Source of the DNA: Streptomyces sp. ML-6
GTDB lineage: Bacteria; Actinomycetota; Actinomycetes; Streptomycetales; Streptomycetaceae
NCBI RefSeq assembly: GCF_030116705.1
Contig: NZ_JAOTIK010000001.1
Coordinates: 3,367,001-3,431,000, forward strand
DNA length: 64,000 nt
Direction: 5' to 3'
Under the pieces are notes generated by a model. That model was not told the origin of the DNA. It ran no database searches and saw only the letters and a list, made by a program, of their open reading frames with translations. Of this stretch, positions 52,690 to 61,663 are shown in pieces. The position numbers and the translations under genes are program-made. How positions within the stretch are numbered: position 1 is the first letter of the stretch; the number at the start of each line of letters is the position of its first letter.

Positions 52690-53191
52690 CGGATCGGTCC
52701 CTTCCAAGGCTCTCGGCCCCGGAACTTACACGGCGGGCGCCCTCCTTCCGCGAGCCGGACGTCCGGTGAATGGCCTTTTGCAGCCATTTGCACCAAGGGA
52801 AATGAGGGAGATACAACTCACCCGCACAGCCCCTGGAAGCCGCGAACACCTGAACGAGCAACCACTCGAACGGAGTACGGATTCGACGGCCTGAACCGGC
52901 CTGCGGCACCACCGCCACGATACGGCCGGACGGACGACCGGGCAGATCGGGCAGATCGGTCAGGGGGCGAAGGAGCGGCCGGAAGAACGGCCGGAGCGGC
53001 AGAGAAAGAAGCAAACACGGAGGAGCAGGCAGAGGAGCAAGCAGAGAAGCAGAGGGCAGAGGGACGAAGAAGCGGACGGCACATCAGGATGCGCCGCCCG
53101 CCCGCTCATTGGCCCGGGGCCTCCCGGGCTCCCTCGGCCCACCCTCTTCGCAGCACCCTTCGTCGCCGCCTCCGCCTCCGCCTCCGCCGCC
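52690..53191. repeat. gene-free region with a long polypurine tract (about 52967-53080)
   Basis: About 110 bases on the plus strand are nearly all A and G (GGAGGAGCAGGCAGAGGAGC-like). The RNA from hppA would therefore contain a long C/U-rich stretch. Near 53162-53190 three GCCTCC hexamers are in tandem. No gene is visible; the lipoprotein promoter lies near its left end. Confidence 0.6.
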
Positions 53192-55639
53192 TCACGAGAC
53201 GGCCGCCTGCCCCCGCGGCCCCGAGGACCGGTCCCCGTCACCGGGGTTCTCCCCGTCCTCCCCGTCCTCCACGGCGATGCCACGCCGCTTGGAGACGTAG
53301 ACCGCCCCGACGACGACCGCGACGGCGATCGCCGCCACCAGGACCCGCACACCGGCGCTCGCGTCCTGCCCGTAGCTGAACTGCACCACGGCCGGGGCGA
53401 TGAGCAGCGCGACCAGGTTCATCACCTTGAGCAGGGGGTTGATCGCCGGACCCGCCGTGTCCTTGAACGGGTCGCCGACCGTGTCGCCGATGACGGTCGC
53501 GGCATGGGCCTCGCTGCCCTTGCCGCCGTGATGACCGTCCTCGACGAGTTTCTTGGCGTTGTCCCACGCCCCGCCGGAGTTGGCGAGGAAGACCGCCATC
53601 AGGGTGCCCGTCCCGATGGCGCCCGCGAGGTACGAACCGAGCGCCCCGACACCGAGCGTGAACCCGACGGCGATCGGCGCCAGGACGGCGAGCAGGCCGG
53701 GCGTGGCGAGTTCGCGCAGGGCGTCCTTGGTGCAGATGTCGACGACGCGCCCGTACTCGGGCCGCTCACCGCGGTCCATGATCCCCGGGTGCTCGCGGAA
53801 CTGCCGCCGCACCTCGTAGACCACCGCTCCGGCGGACCGCGACACCGCGTTGATCGCGAGCCCCGAGAAGAGGAAGACGACCGCGGCGCCGAGGATCAGG
53901 CCCACCAGGTTGTTCGGCTGCGAGATGTCCAGGCTGAGCGTCATCTCCCCCGCCCCGGCCGCCACGTCGTCGACCGCCGTGGCGATCGCGTCGCGGTACG
54001 AGCCGAAGAGCGCCGAGGCCGCCAGGACCGCGGTGGCGATGGCAATGCCCTTGGTGATGGCCTTCGTGGTGTTGCCGACGGCGTCGAGGTCGGTGAGGAC
54101 CTGCGCCCCGGCCCCCGTGACGTCGCCCGACATCTCGGCGATGCCCTGTGCGTTGTCCGAGACCGGCCCGAAGGTGTCCATGGCGACGATGACGCCGACG
54201 GTGGTGAGCAGCCCGGTCCCCGCGAGGGCCACCGCGAAGAGCGCCAGCATGATCGACGTACCGCCGAGCAGGAACGCCCCGTAGACGCCGAGTCCGATCA
54301 GCAGCGCCGTGTAGACGGCGGACTCCAGTCCGATGGAGATGCCGGCGAGCACGACGGTGGCCGGTCCGGTCAGCGAGGACTTGCCGATGTCCTGGACGGG
54401 GCGTCGGCCGGTCTCGGTGAAGTAACCGGTCAGCTGCTGGATCAGGGCCGCCAGCACGATGCCGATGGCGACGGCGACCAGCGCGAGGAGCCGCGGGTCG
54501 CCGCCGTGCGAGGTGATCGAGCTGTCGCCGACCCCGGCCAGCTCCGCGTACGAGGAGGGCAGGTAGAGGAAGACGGCCACGGCCACCAGCACCAACGAGA
54601 TCACCGCGGAGACGAAGAACCCGCGGTTGATGGCGGTCATTCCGCTGCGATCGGCGCGGCGCGGGGCGACCGCGAAGATCCCGATCATCGCGGTGATCAC
54701 TCCGATCGCCGGGACGATCAGCGGGAAGGCCAGTCCCGAGTCGCCGAAGGCGGCCTTGCCCAGGATCAGCGCGGCGACGAGCGTCACGGCGTACGACTCG
54801 AAGAGGTCGGCCGCCATGCCTGCGCAGTCACCGACGTTGTCGCCCACGTTGTCGGCAATGGTGGCCGCGTTGCGCGGATCGTCCTCCGGAATGCCCTGTT
54901 CGACCTTGCCCACCAGGTCGGCGCCGACGTCCGCCGCCTTGGTGAAGATCCCGCCGCCGACCCTCATGAACATGGCGATCAGCGCGGCACCGAGGCCGAA
55001 GCCCTCCAGCACCTTCGGGGCGTCGGCGGCATAGACGAGTACGACGCAGGAAGCGCCGAGCAGACCGAGACCCACGGTGATCATGCCGACCACACCACCG
55101 GTACGAAAAGCGATCTTCATTGCCTTGTGCGAAACGGTGGTGAGGTCTTTTTCCGGTTCTCCCCCCGCGGGCGTCGCCTCACGCGCAGCAGCAGCCACAC
55201 GGACATTACTGCGCACGGCAAGCCGCATACCGATGTATCCGGTGGCCGCCGAGAAAAGCGCACCGATGAGGAAGAACAGCGAACGTCCCGCGCGTTGCGA
55301 CCAGTTGTCGGCCGGCAGCAGCAACAGAAGGAAGAAGACCACGACGGCAAAGACGCCCACCGTACGCAGCTGTCGGGCCAGATAGGCGTTCGCGCCTTCC
55401 TGGACGGCGGCCGCGATCTCTTTCATGCGCTCGGTGCCCTCGCCGGCCGCCAGCACCTGGCGCACCAGCAATCGGGCCACCACCAGGGCGGCGACGGCCA
55501 CGACCGCGACGACGACCACGATCGCCCGATTGCCGTCGGTGAGTACCGCGGCGGCCAGGGAATCGGGGCGGCCGGAGAGGCCGGAGAATGCGGAATCTTG
55601 CGCCATTCCTACCAGTGGGGTGTTGAGGATCTCCGCCAT
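53192..55639 (-). CDS. hppA: membrane-bound proton-pumping pyrophosphatase, K+-independent type
   Basis: A 815-residue integral membrane enzyme that couples PPi hydrolysis to proton export. About 15-16 hydrophobic helices are visible. Substrate motifs are [40 protein letters not shown] (DxxxDNVGD) and the C-terminal [20 protein letters not shown]. The motif GNTTKA (about residue 521) has Lys at the position where K+-dependent enzymes have Ala, so it is the K+-independent class. The start is ATG 55639 with GGAGG. A TACAAT (55683-55678, minus strand) may be its -10 box. Confidence 0.96.
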   Translation of the reverse strand: MAEILNTPLVGMAQDSAFSGLSGRPDSLAAAVLTDGNRAIVVVVAVVAVAALVVARLLVRQVLAAGEGTERMKEIAAAVQEGANAYLARQLRTVGVFAVVVFFLLLLLPADNWSQRAGRSLFFLIGALFSAATGYIGMRLAVRSNVRVAAAAREATPAGGEPEKDLTTVSHKAMKIAFRTGGVVGMITVGLGLLGASCVVLVYAADAPKVLEGFGLGAALIAMFMRVGGGIFTKAADVGADLVGKVEQGIPEDDPRNAATIADNVGDNVGDCAGMAADLFESYAVTLVAALILGKAAFGDSGLAFPLIVPAIGVITAMIGIFAVAPRRADRSGMTAINRGFFVSAVISLVLVAVAVFLYLPSSYAELAGVGDSSITSHGGDPRLLALVAVAIGIVLAALIQQLTGYFTETGRRPVQDIGKSSLTGPATVVLAGISIGLESAVYTALLIGLGVYGAFLLGGTSIMLALFAVALAGTGLLTTVGVIVAMDTFGPVSDNAQGIAEMSGDVTGAGAQVLTDLDAVGNTTKAITKGIAIATAVLAASALFGSYRDAIATAVDDVAAGAGEMTLSLDISQPNNLVGLILGAAVVFLFSGLAINAVSRSAGAVVYEVRRQFREHPGIMDRGERPEYGRVVDICTKDALRELATPGLLAVLAPIAVGFTLGVGALGSYLAGAIGTGTLMAVFLANSGGAWDNAKKLVEDGHHGGKGSEAHAATVIGDTVGDPFKDTAGPAINPLLKVMNLVALLIAPAVVQFSYGQDASAGVRVLVAAIAVAVVVGAVYVSKRRGIAVEDGEDGENPGDGDRSSGPRGQAAVS

Positions 55640-56080
55640 ACGTCCTCCTTGACGCTCAGCGCTCAAGTCGTGGACGAATTGTAAGGAGCGGGAGCCGATC
55701 AAAACAGTGCAGGGTTAATCCGATTGCCCACAGTCGGCCGGTCATTAAATGATCGAGGCACGAGATCGACCCGAATGCAGTAATGGGGCAGGCGCATTTT
55801 CCCGGGATCACCGGTCGCAGAGAAATAAATAAAGGCCCTGCTCAGCAGGGCCTCAAATGGTGGATCGAGAAACGAGAAATGGGCCGGAAGAGGGGTGGAG
55901 CCGCGTCCTGACGGGCGGACCGCACCCCGACGGAGACGGCGGTGTGCGCCCCGGAGCTCGCCCCCGGGAGTCTTCAGAGAAGTGCCTCTCGCGCCTTCCG
56001 CATCCCACGTGCCTTCCCGTCCCTTCCCGTGTCTTCCGTGCTTTCTGCGCCTTTCCGTGTCTTCTGTGCCTTCCGTGTCT
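55640..56080. other. intergenic region between the anti-sigma gene and hppA
   Basis: The left part holds the hppA promoter region, with the palindrome TCATTAAATGA at 55743-55753. The middle has the terminator (55833-55853). The right part (about 55986-56082) is a pyrimidine-rich repeat of CTTCCGTGTCTTC on the plus strand. No gene was found. Confidence 0.5.
55833..55853 (-). terminator. intrinsic terminator of the bldG/anti-sigma transcript
   Basis: The stem AGGCCCTGC/GCAGGGCCT (55833-55841 with 55845-55853, loop TCA) is followed on the minus strand by a T-rich TTTATTTATTTC. It lies about 230 bases past the anti-sigma stop. Confidence 0.8.
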
Positions 56081-56563
56081 TCAGGGAAGGGCGTCCACGG
56101 GTGCCTTCGGCCAGGTCATGCGGATCACTCCACCGTTGATCCCCGACCGGACCTCCACGTCGTCGACGAGGCCGCTGATGACCGCGAGACCCATCTGGTC
56201 CTCGCCGTCCGCGTCGCTCTCGTGGTCCGGTTCGTCGAGTCCCGCGCCGGGCGTGGCGCCGTGTGCCTCGGACGCTCCGGGCCGCCCGCCGAGGGTGGGC
56301 TCGGCGCCCGGCCCCGGCACCTCGTCGCCGACCTCCACGGCGAAGGACTTCTCCTCCTCGATCAGGGCGACGGTGACGGGAGCGGTGATGCCATGGCTGC
56401 GGTGCAGCCCCACGGCGCGGCTGCAGGCCTCACCGACGGCGAGTCTGACCTCGTCGAGCACGGCTTCGTCGATACCCGCCCGGCGTGCCACGGCGGCGGC
56501 CACGAGGCGGGCCGTCCTGACATGTTCGGGCTGGGCACTGAAGCGGAGTTCAACGGTGGCCAT
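56081..56563 (-). CDS. apgA: BldG-associated ATP-binding protein, anti-sigma-factor type (ApgA-like)
   Basis: A 160-residue GHKL-fold protein, the probable partner of BldG in a partner-switching module that frees a sigma factor for aerial growth and antibiotic control. It starts MATVELRFSAQPEHVRTARL and has an N-box-like VGEACSRAVGLHRSHG and a G-box-like GLAVISGLVDDVEVR. The Asn of a normal N-box (ExxxN) is replaced by Arg, so ATP or Mg2+ binding could differ. A Gly/Pro/Asp-rich insertion sits before the G-box. The start is ATG 56563 with AGGGGG. It is downstream of bldG but separated by 944 bases. Confidence 0.85.
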   Translation of the reverse strand: MATVELRFSAQPEHVRTARLVAAAVARRAGIDEAVLDEVRLAVGEACSRAVGLHRSHGITAPVTVALIEEEKSFAVEVGDEVPGPGAEPTLGGRPGASEAHGATPGAGLDEPDHESDADGEDQMGLAVISGLVDDVEVRSGINGGVIRMTWPKAPVDALP

Positions 56564-57507
56564 GCGATCCCCCTCAGACGTACGGGCGTGCATCCCAGGG
56601 TTCCGGGCCCACTGCCCGACGCCCCTGCTCTTCTTCCGGAACCTGCAGGAACGGACTTCTCTTCCCGGAACCTGCAGGGATCGACGACCGGCCGACCTGT
56701 CCGTCGACCGCCGGGCGAACCGGACCATCGACGTACGGCCCCCGGCCGACGACAGACATTCACCAACGGCAGACATCCGCGGACGTCCACCCGGTGACCG
56801 GCCCGCTTCCGAGCCGACCGGACACCGAACGTACAGCCCGGCCGGCAGGCCGCCACCGACCATCACACACCGGTCCGCGCCGACCCACAAACCTCGGGGG
56901 GGGCAGACCGGCCACCACCTGCCGAACGGCAAGCCGCCGACGGCCCGACGTGCGCCCGACCACCGGTCGGCCGGGCGTCGGCCGACGGTCCGGCCGGGCG
57001 ATGACCCGACCGGCGGACAGCCACGCCGACCCCCGGCAACACGATCACCCGTCCGACCGGCAGACGGCCCGGCCACCCGGCGGGCAACCGACCCGATCGG
57101 CGAACCCCGACCAACGGCTGCCCCGGTCGCCCCGGACCACCTGGCAGGCCGCCCGGACACCAAAGGGCCCGACCGTCCGACCCCATGGCGGGGCACCGAA
57201 TCGTTCCGGTACCGAGGCACCGGATCGTTCCGGCTCCTCCTTCGGCCGTTCAGGGCTCCCGGCGCCGGTTTCCCGGCCACCGCTCGCCCATGCCCGGCCG
57301 ATGGAACCGCACCCGTCCGACCGTCCGACCGGCCGCCCGGCAGGAAAGCCGCGCGACCGCCCGGGGGTCCGGCCACGGCAACCGGCCGCCCGACGGCGAA
57401 GCCCGTCCATATCGGACGGTCCCGCCTGCCGGGGCCCGGCACCCGGGCCGTGCGCCGATCCGGTGCCGGACCGGCCCCTCGGCCGGCCCGAACGGTGGAA
57501 CCGGACG
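56564..57507. other. 944-base spacer between bldG and the anti-sigma gene
   Basis: No coding sequence is visible. The plus strand is C-rich with many GACCGG and CCGACCGG elements. It holds a run of eight G (56896-56903) and a direct repeat around CCGGAACCTGCAGG (56635-56649 and 56664-56678). Its strand asymmetry and repeats suggest expansion or insertion of non-coding DNA. The anti-sigma gene may have its own promoter in it. Confidence 0.6.
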
Positions 57508-57861
57508 TCAGTCGGTGGCCGCCACGGCCTCGTCGACCGTGGTGTGGATCGGGAACACCTTGGTCAGACCGGTGATCCGGAAGATCTTGAGAATGCGCTC
57601 CTGGTTGCAGACCAGGCGCAGCGAGCCCTCGTGGGCCCGGACACGCTTCAGGCCGCCCACCAGCACGCCGAGGCCGGTGGAGTCGAGGAAGTCGACGCCT
57701 TCCATGTCGACAACCAGGTGGTAGCTGCCGTCATTCACCAACTCGACCAACTGCTCGCGCAGCTTGGGCGCGGTATACACATCAATCTCGCCACCGACCT
57801 CGACGACCGTACGGTCGCCACCAGGGCCGGACACATTGCGAGTCGACAAGGACAGGTCCAC
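57508..57861 (-). CDS. bldG: anti-sigma factor antagonist BldG (STAS domain)
   Basis: A 117-residue STAS protein, the anti-anti-sigma switch that controls morphological differentiation and antibiotic production. The phosphorylation site is Ser61 in [16 protein letters not shown]; the core ([20 protein letters not shown]) and C-terminus ([19 protein letters not shown]) match BldG. Compared with the 113-residue S. coelicolor protein it has four extra residues near the N-terminus (NVSGPG region), shifting the site from 57 to 61. The start is GTG 57861 with GGAGGA. It is divergent from the helicase gene, 78 bases between starts. Confidence 0.96.
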   Translation of the reverse strand: MDLSLSTRNVSGPGGDRTVVEVGGEIDVYTAPKLREQLVELVNDGSYHLVVDMEGVDFLDSTGLGVLVGGLKRVRAHEGSLRLVCNQERILKIFRITGLTKVFPIHTTVDEAVAATD

Positions 57862-57939
57862 GGATCCTCCAGCACCTTGCTATCGAGCGGTCGCCCCTCG
57901 GTCTCCCCGGCGGAGCCGGGGAACGGATCGCCAGCCGCG

Positions 57940-60456
57940 ATGGCATTCAATCACTTACCAGCAGGCATGCACGACGCCTTGGGGCCATTGTCCGTCACGC
58001 CAGTGACACACTCGGTGCCGATGGCCAAGAATCACCGCCTCAGCCGACCACTCGGGAACGAGGACTCCAGCCCCTCTCCCGCCATGGTCCTCGACCGGCT
58101 CGCCGCAGTGGCGGGCCGGTCCGCGCGCATCACTCATACGGAGCACTTGCCCCCGCGTGCGGGAACCCATGCCATCTGGCCCGATCGCATCCGGCCGGAA
58201 GTCGTCGCCGCGATCCGGAAGGCCGGAATCGACCATCCGTGGGCACATCAGGCGGCGGCCGCCGAGCACGCCCTGGACGGCGAATCCGTGGTCATCGCCA
58301 CCGGCACCGCCTCCGGCAAGTCGCTCGCCTACCTCGCCCCCGTCCTCAGCACCCTGCTCGACGGCTCCGAGGCCCCGAACGGCCGCGGCTCCACCGCCCT
58401 GTACCTGGCCCCCACCAAGGCCCTGGCCGCCGACCAGAGGCGGGCGGTGAAGGAACTCGCGGCACCGCTCGGCAACGCCGTCAGACCTGCGCTCTACGAC
58501 GGCGACACGCCGGTCGAGGAACGCGAATGGGTGCGCCAGTACGCCAACTACGTCCTGACCAACCCCGACATGCTGCACCGCGGCATACTCCCGTCCCACC
58601 CGCGTTGGTCCTCCTTCCTGCGCGCCCTGCGCTTCGTCGTCATCGACGAGTGCCACACCTACCGCGGTGTCTTCGGCTCCCACGTCGCCCAGGTGGTGCG
58701 CCGCCTCCGCCGTCTGTGCGCCCGCTACGGCGCGGATCCGGTCTTCCTCCTCGCCTCCGCCACGGCGGCGGAGCCCTCCGTCGCCGCAGGCCGCCTCACC
58801 GGCCTCCGGGTCACGGAGATCGCCGACGACGCCTCGCCCCGCGGCGAACTCGTCTTCGCCCTGTGGGAGCCGCCCCTGACCGAGCTGCACGGGGAGAAGG
58901 GCGCGCCCGTACGCCGCACCGCCACCGCCGAGACCGCCGACCTCCTCACCGATCTGACCGTCCAGGGCGTCCGCTCGGTCGCCTTCGTGCGCTCCCGGCG
59001 CGGCGCCGAGCTGATCTCCGTCATCGCCAAGGAACGCCTCGCCGAGGTGGACCGCTCCCTGCCCGACCGGGTCGCCGCCTACCGCGGGGGCTACCTCCCC
59101 GAGGAACGCCGCGCCCTGGAACGCGCCCTGCACTCCGGACAGCTGCTCGGCCTGGCCGCCACCACCGCCCTGGAACTCGGCGTGGACGTCTCCGGGCTGG
59201 ACGCCGTCGTCATCGCCGGCTACCCCGGCACCAGGGCGTCGCTGTGGCAGCAGGCCGGTCGGGCCGGGCGCGCCGGCCAGGGCGCCCTGGCCGTCCTGGT
59301 GGCCCGCGACGACCCGCTGGACACCTTCCTCGTCCACCACCCCGAGGCGCTGTTCCAGCAGCCGGTGGAGTCGACCGTCCTCGACCCGGACAACCCGTAC
59401 GTCCTCGCCCCCCATCTGTGCGCCGCCGCGGCCGAGCTCCCCCTCACCCGGCCCGACCTGGATCTCTTCGGCCCCGCCGGGGCCGAACTGCTGCCGCAGC
59501 TGGAAGCGGCGAAGCTGCTGCGCAGACGGGCGACGGGCTGGCACTGGACCCGCCGCGAACGCGCCGTCGATCTCACCGACATCCGCGGCGAGGGCGGACG
59601 CCCCGTCCAGATCGTCGAGGAGGGCACCGGTCGGCTCCTGGGCACCATCGACGAATCGGCCGCGCACACCGCTGTCCACGAAGGCGCCGTCCACCTCCAC
59701 CAGGGACGCACCTACCTGGTCCGGAAACTGGACCTGGAGGACTCGGTGGCCCTGGTCGAAGAGGCCGTCCCGCCCTACTCCACCACCGCGCGCGACACCA
59801 CCTCCATCGCCGTCCTGGAGACCGACACCGAGATCCCCTGGGGCGACGGACGGCTCTGTTACGGCTCCGTCGAAGTGACCAACCAGGTCGTCTCCTTCCT
59901 GCGCCGCAAACTGCTCACCGGCGAGGTCCTCGGCGAGACCAAACTGGACCTGCCGCCCCGCACCCTGCGCACCCGGGCCGTGTGGTGGACGGTCACCGAG
60001 GACCAGCTCGACGCCGCCCGGATCAATCCGGAGATCCTGGGCGGGGCCCTGCACGCCGCGGAGCACGCATCGATCGGGATGCTGCCGCTCTTCGCCACCT
60101 GCGACCGGTGGGACATCGGTGGCGTCTCCGTGCCGCTGCATCCGGACACCCTGCTGCCCACCGTCTTCGTGTACGACGGCCACCCGGGCGGCGCCGGATT
60201 CGCCGAGCGGGCCTTCCACACCGCCCGGGCCTGGCTGGCCGCGACCCGCCGGGCCATCGCGTCCTGCGAGTGCGAGGCGGGCTGCCCCTCCTGCATCCAG
60301 TCCCCCAAGTGCGGCAACGGCAACGAACCGCTGCACAAGCGCGGCGCCGTGCGTCTCCTCACGGAACTCCTCCGCTCCACCCCGCAGCCCCCCGAAGACC
60401 CGGGTCCCCCGGATCCGGCCCCATCGAAGCCGGCCCCGGAGCAGGAGTCGGAGTAG
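57940..60456 (+). CDS. DEAD/DEAH-box helicase with DUF1998 domain (MrfA/YprA-like)
   Basis: An 838-residue superfamily 2 helicase. Motif I is ATGTASGKS (about 120-128), motif II DECH in VVIDECHTYRG (about 236), motif III SAT (ASATAAEPS) and motif VI QQAGRAGRAGQ. The C-terminal DUF1998 domain has the four-cysteine cluster CECEAGCPSCIQSPKCG (about 776-795), which binds zinc in B. subtilis MrfA, a mitomycin-lesion repair helicase. The start is ATG 57940, weak ribosome binding site. The 3' end, with a Pro-rich tail, overlaps the converging pilus gene by 98 bases. Confidence 0.92.
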   Translation: MAFNHLPAGMHDALGPLSVTPVTHSVPMAKNHRLSRPLGNEDSSPSPAMVLDRLAAVAGRSARITHTEHLPPRAGTHAIWPDRIRPEVVAAIRKAGIDHPWAHQAAAAEHALDGESVVIATGTASGKSLAYLAPVLSTLLDGSEAPNGRGSTALYLAPTKALAADQRRAVKELAAPLGNAVRPALYDGDTPVEEREWVRQYANYVLTNPDMLHRGILPSHPRWSSFLRALRFVVIDECHTYRGVFGSHVAQVVRRLRRLCARYGADPVFLLASATAAEPSVAAGRLTGLRVTEIADDASPRGELVFALWEPPLTELHGEKGAPVRRTATAETADLLTDLTVQGVRSVAFVRSRRGAELISVIAKERLAEVDRSLPDRVAAYRGGYLPEERRALERALHSGQLLGLAATTALELGVDVSGLDAVVIAGYPGTRASLWQQAGRAGRAGQGALAVLVARDDPLDTFLVHHPEALFQQPVESTVLDPDNPYVLAPHLCAAAAELPLTRPDLDLFGPAGAELLPQLEAAKLLRRRATGWHWTRRERAVDLTDIRGEGGRPVQIVEEGTGRLLGTIDESAAHTAVHEGAVHLHQGRTYLVRKLDLEDSVALVEEAVPPYSTTARDTTSIAVLETDTEIPWGDGRLCYGSVEVTNQVVSFLRRKLLTGEVLGETKLDLPPRTLRTRAVWWTVTEDQLDAARINPEILGGALHAAEHASIGMLPLFATCDRWDIGGVSVPLHPDTLLPTVFVYDGHPGGAGFAERAFHTARAWLAATRRAIASCECEAGCPSCIQSPKCGNGNEPLHKRGAVRLLTELLRSTPQPPEDPGPPDPAPSKPAPEQESE

Positions 60457-60994
60457 GACCCGGATCCGGAGCCGAGGCCTGGACAGGGGCCGGACCCGGA
60501 GCGGCGACCGGCCCCGGAGCAGGACCCGGAGCCGGGGCAGGGGCCGGACCCGGAGCAGGAGCCGAACCCGGACCCGGAGCGGCGACCGGCCCCGGAGTGG
60601 CGGTCGGAGGACCGGCCCGGGACCTGATCTCCGACTCGTACGGCCCGAACCCCACCCGGGCCGTCACATCGGCGATCTCCCCATCCACCACGCACCGCAC
60701 CAGCACCGCCCCCTGTGCCTCGGCCACCTTCCCGGCGATGCCGCAGGCCGCACCGGGCCCTTGCAGGGCCCGGTCAGCCGCTGCCAGGGCCGCCAGGTCC
60801 GCCGCACCGCCGGCCCGGTGCCGAACGACCACCACCTGCCCGATCGCCAGTACCACCGCGAACACCGCGCACAACGTGGCCGTGGTCATCGCCACCCACA
60901 CCGTCGCCAGCCCCCTGTCCCCGCCCGCCCTCTCTCCTCCGCCCCTGCCGCTGCCCCGCGCCCGCGCCCGTTCCCGTTTCCGTACACCGGTCAC
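60359..60994 (-). CDS. TadE/TadG-like membrane protein (Rv3654c-type) with a Pro/Ala/Gly tail
   Basis: A 211-residue protein of the Rv3654c-like family in actinobacterial tad loci. After a basic N-terminus it has RGLATVWVAMTTATLCAVFAVVLAIGQ, a pseudopilin-like helix without the Flp cleavage site, and a conserved HRAGGAADLAALAAADRAL motif. Two Cys follow (AACGIAG, VLVRCVVDG). The last about 85 residues are a Pro/Ala/Gly repeat. It starts at GTG 60994 overlapping the upstream TGA (GTGA). Its tail overlaps the helicase 3' end. A 28-base direct repeat (60492-60519 and 60570-60597) encodes part of the tail. Confidence 0.82.
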   Translation of the reverse strand: MTGVRKRERARARGSGRGGGERAGGDRGLATVWVAMTTATLCAVFAVVLAIGQVVVVRHRAGGAADLAALAAADRALQGPGAACGIAGKVAEAQGAVLVRCVVDGEIADVTARVGFGPYESEIRSRAGPPTATPGPVAAPGPGSAPAPGPAPAPAPGPAPGPVAAPGPAPVQASAPDPGPTPTPAPGPASMGPDPGDPGLRGAAGWSGGVP

Positions 60995-61416
60995 TGCCCC
61001 ACCCCCACCGTGTCCTCGGCCAGTGCCGCCGCCTCCGCGTGGAGCGTCAGGGCCAGCGGGCCGGGGCCCGGCGTCGAAACCTCGACCCGCACCCGCCACA
61101 GCTCCCCGGTCCGCTCCATCGCGACCTCGGCCCCTTCGGGGGCCGCCGACCGGGCGACGCCCAGCGCCTGTGCCTCCGGTTCGGAGCGGGCCGCGGCCCT
61201 CGCCCCGGCTCTCGCCGCGTCCACGCACCGGATCTGGGCGGAGGCCGCCATCAGAGCCCAGACCAACGTCAGGGCGAACACCACCAGCACCGGAACCGCC
61301 ATGGCCGCTTCGGCCGTCACCGCGCCCCGGTCCCGCCCCTCCCCGGCTCTTCCGTCCGCGCTCCGGGAACGACACCCGGCAGGTCGTCGCCCGTGGCCGC
61401 GCTCAGAACTTCGCAT
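60991..61416 (-). CDS. TadE-like pilus assembly protein
   Basis: A 141-residue TadE-family minor pilin-like protein. It has a basic head, then GAVTAEAAMAVPVLVVFALTLVWAL, the TadE hydrophobic helix with Glu near its start, and a short extracytoplasmic domain (CVDAARAGARAAARSE). TadE proteins take part in Flp pilus biogenesis. The start is ATG 61416, inside the end of the flp gene (14-base overlap) with GGAAG 7 bases upstream. It overlaps the next gene by four bases. Confidence 0.88.
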   Translation of the reverse strand: MRSSERGHGRRPAGCRSRSADGRAGEGRDRGAVTAEAAMAVPVLVVFALTLVWALMAASAQIRCVDAARAGARAAARSEPEAQALGVARSAAPEGAEVAMERTGELWRVRVEVSTPGPGPLALTLHAEAAALAEDTVGVGQ

Positions 61417-61603
61417 CGAGCGCTTCCTTCAGCAGTGACTGCAGTGCGGACATGACCGGCTGACTGGTGACCACCTTGTAGAGCACCGCCGCGAACGCGC
61501 AGGCCGCGATCGTTCCCACCGCGTATTCGGATGTCGTCATGCCGTTGTCGGACCGGACCCGACGTGCCACGCCACGTGCCCAGTCCCTGATTCGCCGTGC
61601 CAT
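61403..61603 (-). CDS. Flp-type prepilin (DUF4244 family)
   Basis: A 66-residue pilin precursor. A charged 21-residue leader ends in Gly, followed by MTTSEYAVGTIAACAFAAVLYKVV: Gly at -1, Glu at +5 and Tyr at +6, the class IVb (TadV-type) prepilin peptidase site. The rest is a single hydrophobic helix and a short tail. The start is ATG 61603 with GGGGG about five bases upstream. It lies 60 bases after the TadC gene and is the likely structural subunit of the pilus encoded by this operon. Confidence 0.9.
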   Translation of the reverse strand: MARRIRDWARGVARRVRSDNGMTTSEYAVGTIAACAFAAVLYKVVTSQPVMSALQSLLKEALDAKF

Positions 61604-61663
61604 TTCAACCCCCGCTGACTGCTCGTTCTCGTAGGAAAAAATTCAGGTGCCCGATCTTTTGGT

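Noticed and set aside
53089..53300. Small plus-strand Arg-rich frames at the hppA 3' end
   Set aside because: They mirror the hppA C-terminus and the GCCTCC repeat and have no homology.
56600..57500. Protein-coding gene inside the bldG spacer
   Set aside because: Plus and minus frames give only Arg/Pro/Thr/Gly repeats with no start signals or domains.
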